Shown: piece by piece, positions 7,725-16,883 of the stretch | Numbering within the stretch: position 1 is the first letter of the stretch | Layout: every line of letters begins with the position of its first letter | DNA from: Salicibibacter cibarius | GTDB taxonomy: Bacteria; Bacillota; Bacilli; Bacillales; Marinococcaceae | Assembly (NCBI RefSeq): GCF_016495725.1 | Contig: NZ_CP054705.1 | Coordinates: forward strand, 4,278,001-4,342,000 | Direction: 5' to 3' | Length of the DNA: 64,000 nucleotides | The notes under the pieces: model-generated | What the model was told of the DNA's origin: nothing | Databases searched by the model: none | What the model saw: the letters and a program-made list of their open reading frames with translations, nothing else | Made by a program: the position numbers and the translations under genes

Positions 7725-9203
7725 TTATCGCCCGACAATGCCCATCTGATTAATGACTTGCTCCAGCATCTCATCAATCACCGTAATCATCCGTGAGGAG
7801 GCATTGTAAGCGTGCTGAAATTGGATCATGTTCGTCATTTCTTCATCAAGGGAAACACTGCTTACCGATTGACAGTTCATTTCAATCGTATCGCGGCGCA
7901 TGTCGGACGTTTCGTTCATGCGACGGGCCTCATGCACTTCAACTGCCATCTCCCCGATGACGCTTTGATAGGCGGAGTCAAAACCGGAGGTTTCTTTTAC
8001 ATTCGCCAACTCCAAAGCATTGGATCCATCACCGGCATTTCCGCTTTGACCGGCGGCAGCAATTAAGTCGGTGTCATCCATTATGTCGTCATTCACACTC
8101 AGTACTCCATCATCGAATTCAAAGAATTCATCCAATCCTTCCTCGCCATTTAAATCGTAACCATTGCTGTGAACATCGTTAAAAACGTCTCTGAAACCGC
8201 TCATCAAATGATTTAAATCTGTGATCTTATCTTGATAAAGGCCTTCCTCTCCTCCATATCCGAATGCATCCACTAAAGCACCCAACTTTCCATGATGATC
8301 ACCCAAAAGCTCAAGATCATCCCCGAAGTTGATGCTTTCTACCAAGCTTTCTTCATCATCTTTTTCCACAGCAAGTTCAAGATGCCCTTCATTTCCATTT
8401 TCCCCTTGAACAATTGCAACACCATCATCATCCCCGAGGCGATTCCCATCATCGTCAACAACGTAGACGCTAATCCCTCCTTCTGCGGCTGGATGCGTAT
8501 GCGAGCCCGGATTTTCAGGTTCAACTTCAATGTTGATATACTCGGACAATTCGTCAATGACACGGTCGCGTTGGTCATAGAGATCGTTCGGTATTTGCCC
8601 TTGGGCTTCGATTTGGGCAATCTCTTCATTTAAATCATGCGTTTGTGTCAGCAGCCCATTGACAACTTGTACGGAAGTGTCTATTTCATCCCCTATCCCG
8701 CGCTTATTCGTTTCCAGGGACCCTACCATATGATTATATGTATCGGCAAGCGCCGCGGCGCGCTGAGCGGTAATCTCCCGGGCACTGGCATCATCAGGGT
8801 TTGCTGACAGATCGTGTAATGATCCCCAAAATTCGTCCATCGCTTCTGCCAATAGACCGGTTTCGGATTGTTCATTCATAACTTCTTCGATACGCTCCAT
8901 AGAGGTTAGCTTTTGTCCCCAGTATCCGGCATTTGCATTCTCCCCCCGGTACTGCGCATCAAGAAAGTGCTCTCGAACACGCTCGATATTTTCAACATCC
9001 ACTCCCGTCCCTACTTGGCCGGGGATGGAAGGCGCGTTTTTGCCGGGGGCCGGATAAGCTTGGGAGGCGTTGAAGTTCACACGCTGACGTGTATACCCTT
9101 CTGTATTTGCATTGGCAATATTGTGGCCGGTCGTTCTTAAAGCTGATTGTTGGCCCATTAATCCTTTATATGCAGTTTGTAGTCCATGAAACGTAGAGGT
9201 CAT
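7725..9203 (-). CDS. flgK: Flagellar hook-associated protein 1 FlgK
   Basis: FlgK links the hook to FlgL. The N-terminus (TAYKGLMGQQSALRTTGHNI, then ANANTEGYTRQRVNF) is the flagellar rod/hook signature, and the C-terminus (FQHAYNASSRMITVIDEMLE) is the conserved D0 helix. The protein has 492 residues; the variable middle (about 230-400) is highly acidic. flgN lies 27 bases upstream and encodes its export chaperone. Confidence 0.97.
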   Translation of the reverse strand: MTSTFHGLQTAYKGLMGQQSALRTTGHNIANANTEGYTRQRVNFNASQAYPAPGKNAPSIPGQVGTGVDVENIERVREHFLDAQYRGENANAGYWGQKLTSMERIEEVMNEQSETGLLAEAMDEFWGSLHDLSANPDDASAREITAQRAAALADTYNHMVGSLETNKRGIGDEIDTSVQVVNGLLTQTHDLNEEIAQIEAQGQIPNDLYDQRDRVIDELSEYINIEVEPENPGSHTHPAAEGGISVYVVDDDGNRLGDDDGVAIVQGENGNEGHLELAVEKDDEESLVESINFGDDLELLGDHHGKLGALVDAFGYGGEEGLYQDKITDLNHLMSGFRDVFNDVHSNGYDLNGEEGLDEFFEFDDGVLSVNDDIMDDTDLIAAAGQSGNAGDGSNALELANVKETSGFDSAYQSVIGEMAVEVHEARRMNETSDMRRDTIEMNCQSVSSVSLDEEMTNMIQFQHAYNASSRMITVIDEMLEQVINQMGIVGR

Positions 9204-9230
9204 TGCTTATGGAAGCCTCCTTTATGTTCT

Positions 9231-9731
9231 TCACGCCCTGGAATCGAACGTCGAAAACCGTTCGTGCTCATTCGTTTTCTTCGTATTGGCAGCCGATGTA
9301 TACATCGTATAATCTTCAAATCGGATGGCATCCAACATTGCACTTACAAACGCGAGACCATCATTCAACAACTGCTGATTGAGGTTATTTTTAGCTTGCA
9401 AATGTCGGATTGCCGTCTGTAACCTCTCCCGTTGCTTCTCAACTTCCAAACGTTCTTTCTCCGGCACATAAGAAACCCACTGCATCATGGGAGCATCCGC
9501 CTCAAGATGTGGGCAGTGATGGTCAATGAACGTTGTAACGACACGTCGTCGTTCCTTTTCCAATTGCCGTAGTGTCCGCGCTTCCCCTTGTTCAAGACGC
9601 ACAATTTCTTCGAGGGCTTTACGGTCGGATCTTTGAATGGCTTTCGTTTTCTTTCCGGCGAGTGTTAACAAGTACTCGTGGTGGTGAATCAGGTTTTCAA
9701 GGTTTTCTTTCAATGCTACAATTTCATTCAT
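9231..9731 (-). CDS. flgN: Flagellar export chaperone FlgN
   Basis: FlgN is the cytoplasmic chaperone for FlgK and FlgL. The 166-residue protein is a long helical hairpin: MNEIVALKENLENLIHHHEY at the start, then a KKTKAIQRSDRKALEEIVRL segment that matches the family pattern. It lies between flgM and flgK (spacings 6 and 27 bases), as in B. subtilis (yvyG). The C-terminal 30 residues are polar and probably disordered. Confidence 0.9.
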   Translation of the reverse strand: MNEIVALKENLENLIHHHEYLLTLAGKKTKAIQRSDRKALEEIVRLEQGEARTLRQLEKERRRVVTTFIDHHCPHLEADAPMMQWVSYVPEKERLEVEKQRERLQTAIRHLQAKNNLNQQLLNDGLAFVSAMLDAIRFEDYTMYTSAANTKKTNEHERFSTFDSRA

Positions 9732-9737
9732 TTGCCG

Positions 9738-10001
9738 TTATCCCCGTTCATTCCAATATTGGTAGAATTGATGGGCGACCGCTCGTTCATCCACCCGGTA
9801 TTCGCCCGCGTCTATTTGTTTCTGCAGCGCATCCACCTTTGCTTTGCGGGTTGCATCGATACCCGAGTGTTGCATTTCTTTTGCCGCTTGAGAAATTTCT
9901 ACTTGATCTTGTTTGGCTTCTCTCGGGTTTTGGTGCTTTTTTACTTGCTCTGTTGCGTGTTGATAAGTCTGATGGATTTGATTGTGCGGATGAATTTTCA
10001 T
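9738..10001 (-). CDS. flgM: Anti-sigma-D factor FlgM
   Basis: FlgM holds sigma-D inactive until the hook is complete. The 87-residue product contains the family core: DQVEISQAAKEMQ, then ATRKAKVDALQKQIDAGEYR and a C-terminal helix. ATG 10001 was chosen because AAAGGG lies eight bases upstream; a longer frame upstream would overlap yvyF without a ribosome site. It is cotranscribed with yvyF behind a sigma-D-type promoter, which would give the usual feedback loop. Confidence 0.93.
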   Translation of the reverse strand: MKIHPHNQIHQTYQHATEQVKKHQNPREAKQDQVEISQAAKEMQHSGIDATRKAKVDALQKQIDAGEYRVDERAVAHQFYQYWNERG

Positions 10002-10014
10002 TACTGGCACCCTT

Positions 10015-10422
10015 TCATTCATTTTCTCGTGAATGAAGCCGTTTATTAACATAGACATTTTCCGTGTATGTCTTTTTTGTATCGTTTATATTCGCGATAT
10101 CTCCTTGCAACTCAGTTTCACACGATTTACATAGTCGGCTATTACGGGTAGCATCCCCGCAAAACGCGCAGAGTATATGAAAATTGGGGAAGTCCGCGAG
10201 TTGTAGCCGTCCTTCGCGAATAAATTCCAGTATTTCAGTCTCTGAAACACCGGTGTGCACCGCCGTTTCCGATATTGTCGATTCCCTGTTTGCTTTCTTT
10301 CTTAAAAATTCATAAACCTTATCAAAACGCTTTTCTCTCGATCGACAACAACGATCACATAGAGAAATAACCATTTTTACATATAGCGCCCCACATTCCG
10401 GACAGTTCGCAAGCTCTGTCAT
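10015..10422 (-). CDS. yvyF: YvyF-type flagellar operon zinc-finger protein
   Basis: The protein (135 residues) begins MTELANCPECGALYVK and has a second Cys cluster near the end (CAFCGDATRNSRLCKSC). Between them a helical region includes ETEILEFIREGRLQL, resembling a MerR-like small helix-turn-helix. This is the TIGR03826-type flagellar operon protein next to flgM in Bacillus; its biochemical role is not established. ATG 10422 has GGGGGAG five bases upstream; upstream codons to 10500 were rejected. Confidence 0.88.
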   Translation of the reverse strand: MTELANCPECGALYVKMVISLCDRCCRSREKRFDKVYEFLRKKANRESTISETAVHTGVSETEILEFIREGRLQLADFPNFHILCAFCGDATRNSRLCKSCETELQGDIANINDTKKTYTENVYVNKRLHSRENE

Positions 10423-10453
10423 CGTTGCTCCCCCAAACATGATTGTATATATC

Positions 10454-10480
10454 ATATCGGTAACTTTTCCATTATGTTTA
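10454..10480 (-). promoter_or_regulatory. Sigma-D (flagellar) promoter for yvyF-flgM-flgN-flgK
   Basis: On the minus strand the sequence reads TAAA, 15 bases, then ACCGATAT. This matches the B. subtilis sigma-D consensus TAAA-N15-GCCGATAT at all but one position, at exact spacing. It lies 32 bases before the yvyF start. Confidence 0.85.
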
Positions 10481-10548
10481 ACGGGTTCTTTCCATTTCAT
10501 AAAATTTTAACGGTGAGCGCGCCTCTCGCGTTTTGTCTTGACTTCAGC

Positions 10549-10795
10549 CCTATTCCGGATCGCCATGGAGTGGTTATGGTGACACTACACGAGTGACGAC
10601 AGCCTTTTCGGTCTTCATGAAACGGTCATGACGACCGGGATCATTCGATACAGTGATTTTCGGCCATCATGAAGCAACCATGGTGACCGTAAACAGGGAC
10701 CGAGCACTTTTTCGGGTTCCATGAAGTGTTCATGACGACCGAACATGAGAGCCAATCGTTCTTTCAGTCGCCATGAAGCAGCTTTCAAACCCCCG
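10549..10795. repeat. 52-bp-period intergenic repeat array, about five units
   Basis: Equivalent points of successive units fall at about 10556, 10609, 10661, 10713 and 10765, giving spacings of 53, 52, 52 and 52. Each unit centres on an imperfect palindrome such as GGTC-T-TCATGA ... TCATGA-C-GACC. The units differ in sequence. The array fills the gap between comFC and yvyF. Confidence 0.85.
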
Positions 10796-11494
10796 TTAAC
10801 CTCTGGCGACCGTTAGCGCGGATACTTGTTTCGCGCCTTGTTCCAACAGAGGGATGGCAGCTTTGCGCAGGGTAGTTCCGGTTGTATAAATATCATCGAT
10901 GAGCAACATATGTTTACCTGCCACACGCGCGGCACCCCCTTGGAAGGAAAAAGGACGAGCGTGACCGCGCAATCGTCCTCTGCGGGATTGTTTGCTTTGC
11001 TTATCCTCATCCACTACCCTCGCCAGGCAAGCATTGTAAGCAACCGGCAACTGCTCTGCCAACACTGCCGCTTGATTAAACCCCCGCTCCAAAAGACGCT
11101 CTTCACTCAGCGGAATCGGTACCGGTATCGCTCCTTTAAAATCCTTCAAGTATGTTTGTTTTAACGGTTCCGTAAATACGCGTGCAAGCGCTACGTCCCC
11201 ACGATATTTATATATACTTATCAATTCTTGCAAATAGTCGTCATAGGAAAAAAGAGAAACATTTCGCACAAGCAAACCGGACCAGTGCCTCGTTCTTTCC
11301 CAACGCCGGCAATCCGCACAGCTTTCGGTCCGTGCCAGCGGACGACTGCAATACAGACACCACGGAGCTTTCAACGGTCTCAATTTGCCTTGGCACGTGT
11401 CACATAAATTCTTCTGTCTCCATGAAAATAACGCTTCCCAACTTGCATTTGCATTCAATGGCTGCAAACACTGCAGGCAACGGTTACGTACCAT
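10796..11494 (-). CDS. comFC: Competence protein ComFC, phosphoribosyltransferase-like
   Basis: ComFC is needed for DNA uptake in Bacillus and has a PRTase fold. The N-terminus has a four-pair Cys zinc region (CLQC, CDTC, CLYC, CADC between about residues 6 and 62). The PRPP loop is LLIDDIYTTGTTL near residue 205. The protein overlaps the end of comFA. The ATG at 11494 places the first CxxC as in B. subtilis; GTG 11500 is an equally possible start with GGAGGGG upstream. comFB, present in B. subtilis, is absent here. Confidence 0.93.
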   Translation of the reverse strand: MVRNRCLQCLQPLNANASWEALFSWRQKNLCDTCQGKLRPLKAPWCLYCSRPLARTESCADCRRWERTRHWSGLLVRNVSLFSYDDYLQELISIYKYRGDVALARVFTEPLKQTYLKDFKGAIPVPIPLSEERLLERGFNQAAVLAEQLPVAYNACLARVVDEDKQSKQSRRGRLRGHARPFSFQGGAARVAGKHMLLIDDIYTTGTTLRKAAIPLLEQGAKQVSALTVARG

Positions 11495-13016
11495 TTTCAC
11501 GTCCAGCCCCTCCATTCATGGCCAAAATCTGTTTCCTGCAGCGATGCATCGCTTTTGTTTTCCCATAGTGAAAAAAGGTCACCTTGCCATCCGGGTCCTC
11601 GGCACTCCGGCCTGCCCTCCCGGCAATTTGCACAAGTGCAGATGCTGTGAACACGTCATCTTCCGCACCAAGAATCGCCACATCAATTCCATAAATGGTG
11701 ACGCCTCGTTCTAAAATCGTCGTTGTAATTAACAAAGGCATATCCCCATTCCGAAAATTTGCAACAATTTCTTTGCGTTCCGGGTCTCCAGCGTGAACAC
11801 TTACAATCGACGGCTCTCTTTGCTGCAAGACCATGCATAGCTCCTTGGCCGTTTGGACACTCGGAACGAAAATCAACGCTTGTCTTTTTGATGCCAGTTG
11901 TTGATCGGCCCAGTCCGAAAAAACCGCGGGTAATCGCTCTCGCAAAAGTGCCTTCCGCCAATCCCCGCACCATTGAAAACTCGGAACCGGTAACGGGAAT
12001 CCATGAAAGCGTCGATTGACGCGGGTGACCGCATCCTTCTTTTCGCATCTTTTCCGTAATCGATCATCCGGAGTAGCCGTTAAATAAATCGTCGCCGCAC
12101 TCTTTTTCGTCGCTTTTTTGACTGCATAAGCCAAGCTTTCGTCAAAATGATAAGGAAACGCGTCCACTTCATCAATGATGGCAACATCAAAAGCATCTTG
12201 AAAACGCCGCGTTTGGTGGGTCGTGGCCACAACAAGTTGGCCATAGGACAAGCGTTCCTCACTGCCCCCATATAAGCCGACCAGCGCCGTCGTCGGAAAC
12301 GCCTGTCTCAAACGAGGCAAAAGTTCAAGGACAACATCCGTTCTTGGCGTAGCAATGAGCACCCGTTTTCCTTCCTCGAGCCCACGGGCAATTCCGGGAA
12401 ACAACATCTCGGTTTTCCCGGCACCGCACACCGCCCAAACGAGCAGTTCTGTGGATCGGGATTGTTTAATCGCTTGGGTAATACGGTCAGCCGCACGTTG
12501 TTGCAAAGGTGACAGTTCCCCTCGCCAGGCCAATATGTCCACACGCGCTTGTTCCCCGTTAAAGGCCGGGCCTTCCCATGTGAAGAGCGGGGTGCACGTC
12601 GTTACACGCCCCATCGAAATACAAGCACGGCAATAGAGGCAAACATCGCCGCACCACGCGCATGAATAATGGGCAAACCAATGCTTATGGTTGTTGCCGC
12701 AACGGACACATTTCAAACGTGGACGGATATGGATCCCCGCTTGCATATGCACATAACCTCGCCGTATAAAGGGCTCCAATTTTTTATATGAAAAAGGGAG
12801 TTCATCGGGAAGCAACGCACGTCCGTTCAATAATTTCCGGACCTCATGCCAGTTCGGCAGATCGTTGATGGAGAATTCCGGGATGGGGGCTTGCGGATCG
12901 TTAAGCTTCGAAATCGGAGTCGGATCTGTTTGAATCTCATCATGATCGTTTACACAAATAAGGGGGAGGACAACCGGGGAGCGGGTATCACGAGGCGTAA
13001 CGAGAACAACTTTCAT
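11484..13016 (-). CDS. comFA: Competence helicase ComFA
   Basis: ComFA is a DEAD-like ATPase that drives inward movement of transforming DNA. Four CxxC pairs form a zinc region (about 118-160, with CVRCGNN, CAWCGDVCLYCRAC). The motor follows: Walker A AVCGAGKTE, motif II DEVDAFPY, motif III LTATP, and motif VI QIAGRAGRS. At 510 residues it is slightly longer than the B. subtilis protein. AAAGGAG lies seven bases before the ATG at 13016. comFC follows with overlap. Confidence 0.96.
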   Translation of the reverse strand: MKVVLVTPRDTRSPVVLPLICVNDHDEIQTDPTPISKLNDPQAPIPEFSINDLPNWHEVRKLLNGRALLPDELPFSYKKLEPFIRRGYVHMQAGIHIRPRLKCVRCGNNHKHWFAHYSCAWCGDVCLYCRACISMGRVTTCTPLFTWEGPAFNGEQARVDILAWRGELSPLQQRAADRITQAIKQSRSTELLVWAVCGAGKTEMLFPGIARGLEEGKRVLIATPRTDVVLELLPRLRQAFPTTALVGLYGGSEERLSYGQLVVATTHQTRRFQDAFDVAIIDEVDAFPYHFDESLAYAVKKATKKSAATIYLTATPDDRLRKRCEKKDAVTRVNRRFHGFPLPVPSFQWCGDWRKALLRERLPAVFSDWADQQLASKRQALIFVPSVQTAKELCMVLQQREPSIVSVHAGDPERKEIVANFRNGDMPLLITTTILERGVTIYGIDVAILGAEDDVFTASALVQIAGRAGRSAEDPDGKVTFFHYGKTKAMHRCRKQILAMNGGAGRENGT

Positions 13017-13033
13017 CAATTGGCTCCTTTAAA

Positions 13034-13063
13034 ATAGAGGTGAGAGACTTTTCCCACCTCTAT
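13034..13063 (-). terminator. Hairpin between degV and comFA
   Basis: ATAGAGGTG and CACCTCTAT form a nine-base stem followed on the minus strand by TTTTA. It sits just after the degV stop and just before the comFA ribosome site, so it could attenuate readthrough into comFA. Confidence 0.6.
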
Positions 13064-13066
13064 CAT

Positions 13067-13906
13067 TTATTTCTTATACCAAGTGAGTCCGAGGGACTTT
13101 TCGCCGAGATGCGTTCCGATCACCGGACCGAAAACGCCGAGGTCAATTTCAAGGTTATCGTATTTTTTATCGAGGGTGGATCGTATTTCTTCCGCCTTTT
13201 CGGGGACATTGGCATGAACGACGGTTGCTCGGACCGGTCCATCCGCGGCGTCTTGCTCCAATAATTCCATCACCCGTTTAATGGCGCGTTTTTCGGTACG
13301 TACTTTTTCAAAAGGGACAATGACTTTATCTTTAAAATGAAGAATTGGCTTTATTTGCAAAGCACTGCCGAGGAATTTTTGCGCACCGCTCATACGGCCT
13401 CCTCGATGGAGATGATTTAGATCGGCAACGATAAAGTAGCCGGCTAACGTATCACGAATGGATGTCAACGTTTCAAAAATTTCATCAACCGTCTTCCCTT
13501 CCCGGGCAAGTTTTGCCGCTTCCACTGCATAATACCCTTGGGCACTGCAGCTAATTTCGCTGTCAAACGGGTAAACGTTAACATCTTCTATTGAACGGGA
13601 AGCGGCTACAGCCGTTTCAAATGTTCCGCTAATCCCGCTTGACAAGTGAAACGAAAGGATCGAGTCAGATGATTCTCCCAGTTTTTCGTACAGATCAATA
13701 AACTCGCCGATGGAGGGTTGCGAAGTCGTTGGCAGTTTTTCGCGGGCACGCATTTTGCCGTAAAACTCTTCCGTTCCCATCTCCGTTTCCCGGATCGTCT
13801 CTTGATCAAATACGACACTCAACGGAATAACGGATATCTCGTTCTCCACTAATGTCTTCTCATCCAAGTACGCGGTACTATCCGTTACGATTGATATTTT
13901 TGGCAT
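13067..13906 (-). CDS. degV: DegV family fatty-acid-binding protein
   Basis: DegV proteins bind a fatty acid and present it to fatty acid kinase (FakB role). The 279-residue product starts MPKISIVTDSTAYL and contains TTSQPSIGEF, the Thr-Ser lipid-binding loop, plus a DLNHLHRGGRMSGAQ segment, both typical. It lies between degU and comFA as yviA does in B. subtilis. The start at 13906 gives the canonical N-terminus; upstream codons add a non-conserved tail. Confidence 0.95.
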   Translation of the reverse strand: MPKISIVTDSTAYLDEKTLVENEISVIPLSVVFDQETIRETEMGTEEFYGKMRAREKLPTTSQPSIGEFIDLYEKLGESSDSILSFHLSSGISGTFETAVAASRSIEDVNVYPFDSEISCSAQGYYAVEAAKLAREGKTVDEIFETLTSIRDTLAGYFIVADLNHLHRGGRMSGAQKFLGSALQIKPILHFKDKVIVPFEKVRTEKRAIKRVMELLEQDAADGPVRATVVHANVPEKAEEIRSTLDKKYDNLEIDLGVFGPVIGTHLGEKSLGLTWYKK

Positions 13907-13977
13907 AATGACCCCACTTTTCGGTTCCATGTTTGTCTCTATCATAGAACGGGTAATTCGAGGACGCAAGCGAGGGA

Positions 13978-14682
13978 TTAACGCACTTTTACCCAGCCTT
14001 TTTTAATGGATTCAACGACTGCTTGTGTACGGTCATTCACATTCATTTTTTGTAAAATATTGCTAACGTGGTTTTTGACGGTTTTTTCACTAATATACAA
14101 TTCTTCTCCTACCATACGGTTGCTATAACCGTCAGTCATTAACTGGAGCACATCGCATTCCCGCCGGGTTAGAATATGCAAAGGTTTACGATATTCAATC
14201 TCTTTGTAGCTCACACGCCCGGTGGAATGATCCCCATCGTCGCTCGCGAGCCTGCGGTATTCTTTAATTAAATTATGGGTAACTTTTGGATGGATATAGG
14301 CACCGCCGGCACCGACTACTTTGACTGCCTCGATCAACGCGTCTGCATCCATTTCCTTTAATAAATAACCGGCTGCCCCTGTTTTTAAGACATGGGTGAC
14401 ATATGCTTCATCATCATGAATGGAAAGAATCAATACTTTAACATCGGGAAACCGTTCAACCAGGTTTCGAGTAGCCTCAACACCATTTACTCCCGGCATA
14501 TTAATGTCCATTAGTACAACATCCGGCCGATGTTGAGCGGCAAGCCGGGTTGCCTCATTCCCGTCATCACCTTCAGCGACAATTTCTAACTGATCTTCCA
14601 TCTCGAGAATACGTTTAACGCCTTCCCGAAATAATTTATGATCGTCGATGAGTATAAGTTTAATTTGTCCTCGTTCAGCCAT
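13978..14682 (-). CDS. degU: Response regulator DegU
   Basis: DegU controls motility, competence, exoenzymes and biofilm in Bacillus. The receiver (about 5-120) has the acidic pair in [13 protein letters not shown], the phosphoacceptor Asp in [11 protein letters not shown] and the conserved Lys in [11 protein letters not shown]. The NarL/LuxR HTH (about 165-230) reads [23 protein letters not shown] 14682 follows AAAGGG. It lies 47 bases after degS, and is probably its partner in one operon. Confidence 0.97.
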   Translation of the reverse strand: MAERGQIKLILIDDHKLFREGVKRILEMEDQLEIVAEGDDGNEATRLAAQHRPDVVLMDINMPGVNGVEATRNLVERFPDVKVLILSIHDDEAYVTHVLKTGAAGYLLKEMDADALIEAVKVVGAGGAYIHPKVTHNLIKEYRRLASDDGDHSTGRVSYKEIEYRKPLHILTRRECDVLQLMTDGYSNRMVGEELYISEKTVKNHVSNILQKMNVNDRTQAVVESIKKGWVKVR

Positions 14683-14729
14683 CTTGCCCACCCTTTCCAG
14701 TTTATCTGTTTTGGCGTTTATCAATAGAT

Positions 14730-15866
14730 CTATCCAGTATTAATCGGTACGATAATTGTGATTTTGGTTCCTATTCCTTTGGCTGATTCAATCTTCAGAT
14801 CACCTTTGAGCTCGTTCACCCGTTCTTTCATGCCGATAAGACCGAATCCGGGCTGTGATGATTCTTCCGGATCAAATCCCCGGCCATCATCATGAATGAT
14901 CAAATGAACTTGTGTTTCGCACATCTCGGCTTTCACTGAAATTTGCTTGGCATTCGCGTGTTTGAGTGCATTTTGGACTGATTCCTGAACTAGCCTGAAC
15001 AAGGCTACTTCCATATTTACTTCCATTCTGTATTCATTGCCGTGGAGAACAAAGCGAATATCTGTCTCATCTTGTTCATCCGCAACGCCGTCCAAATACT
15101 TTTTTAACGTTGGAATGAGCCCCAAGTCGTCGAGCGCCATGGGCCGAAGATCATAAATGATACGCCTTACTTCGCCGAGGCTGCCTTTAATCGCTTCACG
15201 GACGTCCTGTATTTCATTTAATGCAGCATCGATGCCGCGCTCGTTGTAGACTCGGCCAATGATCTCGGAACGGAGAAGCACGTTCGCCAACAATTGCGCG
15301 GGCCCATCATGGATCTCCCTCGCCACTCGCCGGCGCTCTTCTTCCTGGGCTTGAATGATTTTTAGCCCAAATTCTTGTTTTTCTTTTGCCTCTTCGACTA
15401 TTTCCCCAACCTCACGCAAATCGCCATCCAGAAAATTGTGCACAACCGATACTTGTCCCACAAGCAACTCTGCGCGCTTCAACGTTTCTTCCAACTGTAA
15501 CAGCTGGCGTTCAATTTGATCTCGCCTTTCCCGTAACTGTTTTTCTTCATTTTCCATGACGGCGAGTTGGAGACGATACTCATTTGCATCATCATACACT
15601 TTTTTGGCTTCTTCATCGGAATATGTGTTAAAATCACGGTTGATTGTGGCGAGACGATTGCGTGCTAATTTCGCTTGACGTCGTTTTTCATCTGTTTGTT
15701 TAATAATTTCAGACACTTTATGGACCGTGTCCCTGAGCTCGCTTTCCAATGTTTCATACTCGCGCCTTGTTTGTTCACATATTTCGAAAATCTGTTCTTT
15801 GCTGTTTAGGATCGTGTCCTTCATTTGTACGATGATATTTTCTAAGGTTTCCTTTTGATTTTTCAA
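14730..15866 (-). CDS. degS: Sensor histidine kinase DegS
   Basis: DegS is the cytoplasmic kinase/phosphatase for DegU. It has no membrane segments. A long coiled coil (about 1-180) leads to the HisKA_3 dimerisation helix [20 protein letters not shown] with the phosphoacceptor His, then the ATPase domain with [11 protein letters not shown] and [16 protein letters not shown]. Length 378 matches the family. The best start is a TTG at 15866 with GGTGG six bases upstream; no ATG is suitable. Confidence 0.96.
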   Translation of the reverse strand: MKNQKETLENIIVQMKDTILNSKEQIFEICEQTRREYETLESELRDTVHKVSEIIKQTDEKRRQAKLARNRLATINRDFNTYSDEEAKKVYDDANEYRLQLAVMENEEKQLRERRDQIERQLLQLEETLKRAELLVGQVSVVHNFLDGDLREVGEIVEEAKEKQEFGLKIIQAQEEERRRVAREIHDGPAQLLANVLLRSEIIGRVYNERGIDAALNEIQDVREAIKGSLGEVRRIIYDLRPMALDDLGLIPTLKKYLDGVADEQDETDIRFVLHGNEYRMEVNMEVALFRLVQESVQNALKHANAKQISVKAEMCETQVHLIIHDDGRGFDPEESSQPGFGLIGMKERVNELKGDLKIESAKGIGTKITIIVPINTG

Positions 15867-16106
15867 GCTGTACCACCAGCCTTGCCGAATCTAATGTTTG
15901 ACATCAACGCTTGATTCGATATGATTATTTTAGCACATTCTTAGATGATAAAAGCCATTTGGAAATAAAAGTTTAAGAAATCACATATTGTGCCAAAATT
16001 CCGGGCAACTCCCTCGCTAATCTGACATTACCATTTTTTAAGGATTTCAGCTATTACAAAGAGATTATAATGCAGTTACAGATAATAGAAATCAAGGAGG
16101 GGTTCG

Positions 16107-16739
16107 ATGTATCAATCGTACTATACCATAAAAAATGATGGCATATATGAACAAACGATCAAAAAGTCAAGGTTCATTGCCCACATGCAAAGGATTCAGG
16201 ACGAAAACGACGCAAAGGCCTTTATTGATGAAATTAAAAATAAACATCCCAATGCCACTCATAACTGTTCCGCATACGTGGTCGGGATGGGAAATGAAAC
16301 GCAAAAAGCAAATGATGACGGAGAACCGTCGGGAACAGCCGGTGTTCCAATGTTAAATGTGTTGGTTAAACAGGAATTAAAAAATACAGCCGTTGTCGTT
16401 ACACGTTATTTCGGGGGGATTAAGCTGGGCGCCGGTGGATTAATACGCGCGTACGGAAATAGCGTCACCGAAGCCGTTAACTATATAGGAATCGTACATC
16501 GACAGCCGATGCAGAAATATCGTTTAGCCATTGCTTATGAACTTCTCGGAAAAATTGAAAATGAACTGCGGGAATCTCCTTATAAGTTGGTATCCAAAGA
16601 TTATGGCACACATGTTGACATCCATGTCGCCGTAGACATGAATGATAAGGAAACATTCGAAAAATGGATCATCAATACTTCCAACAATCGTGTAACGATC
16701 ACCGTATCAGGAACGTCATATATGGAAAAGGACATTTGA
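16107..16739 (+). CDS. yvyE: YigZ/IMPACT family protein (YvyE)
   Basis: The 210-residue protein has the UPF0029 (IMPACT) N-terminal domain: KKSRFIAHMQRI, HNCSAYVVG, DDGEPSGTAGVPML and RYFGGIKLGAGGLIRAY are hallmarks. The C-terminal domain of about 65 residues is the RNA-binding-like DUF1949. The cellular role is not firmly known. AAGGAGG lies upstream of the ATG. It is divergent from degS, as in B. subtilis, where yvyE and the LCP gene also adjoin degS. Confidence 0.94.
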   Translation: MYQSYYTIKNDGIYEQTIKKSRFIAHMQRIQDENDAKAFIDEIKNKHPNATHNCSAYVVGMGNETQKANDDGEPSGTAGVPMLNVLVKQELKNTAVVVTRYFGGIKLGAGGLIRAYGNSVTEAVNYIGIVHRQPMQKYRLAIAYELLGKIENELRESPYKLVSKDYGTHVDIHVAVDMNDKETFEKWIINTSNNRVTITVSGTSYMEKDI

Positions 16740-16747
16740 CTACATGT

Positions 16748-16781
16748 TCGACAAATTTCCCGGGAAATAAAATTATTTGTC
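16748..16781. terminator. Possible stem-loop after yvyE
   Basis: CGACAAAT and ATTTGTCG can pair around a loop that contains the palindrome TTTCCCGGGAAA. No clear T-run follows on the plus strand, so termination is uncertain. Confidence 0.35.
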
Positions 16782-16883
16782 GATATTTCCAATCTATCAT
16801 TTACTTTTACTACACTCTTCTTGTAAAATAAGATCGTATGCTATAAGCAACATCCGGATAAATTCCCGGAAGGAGACAATGAA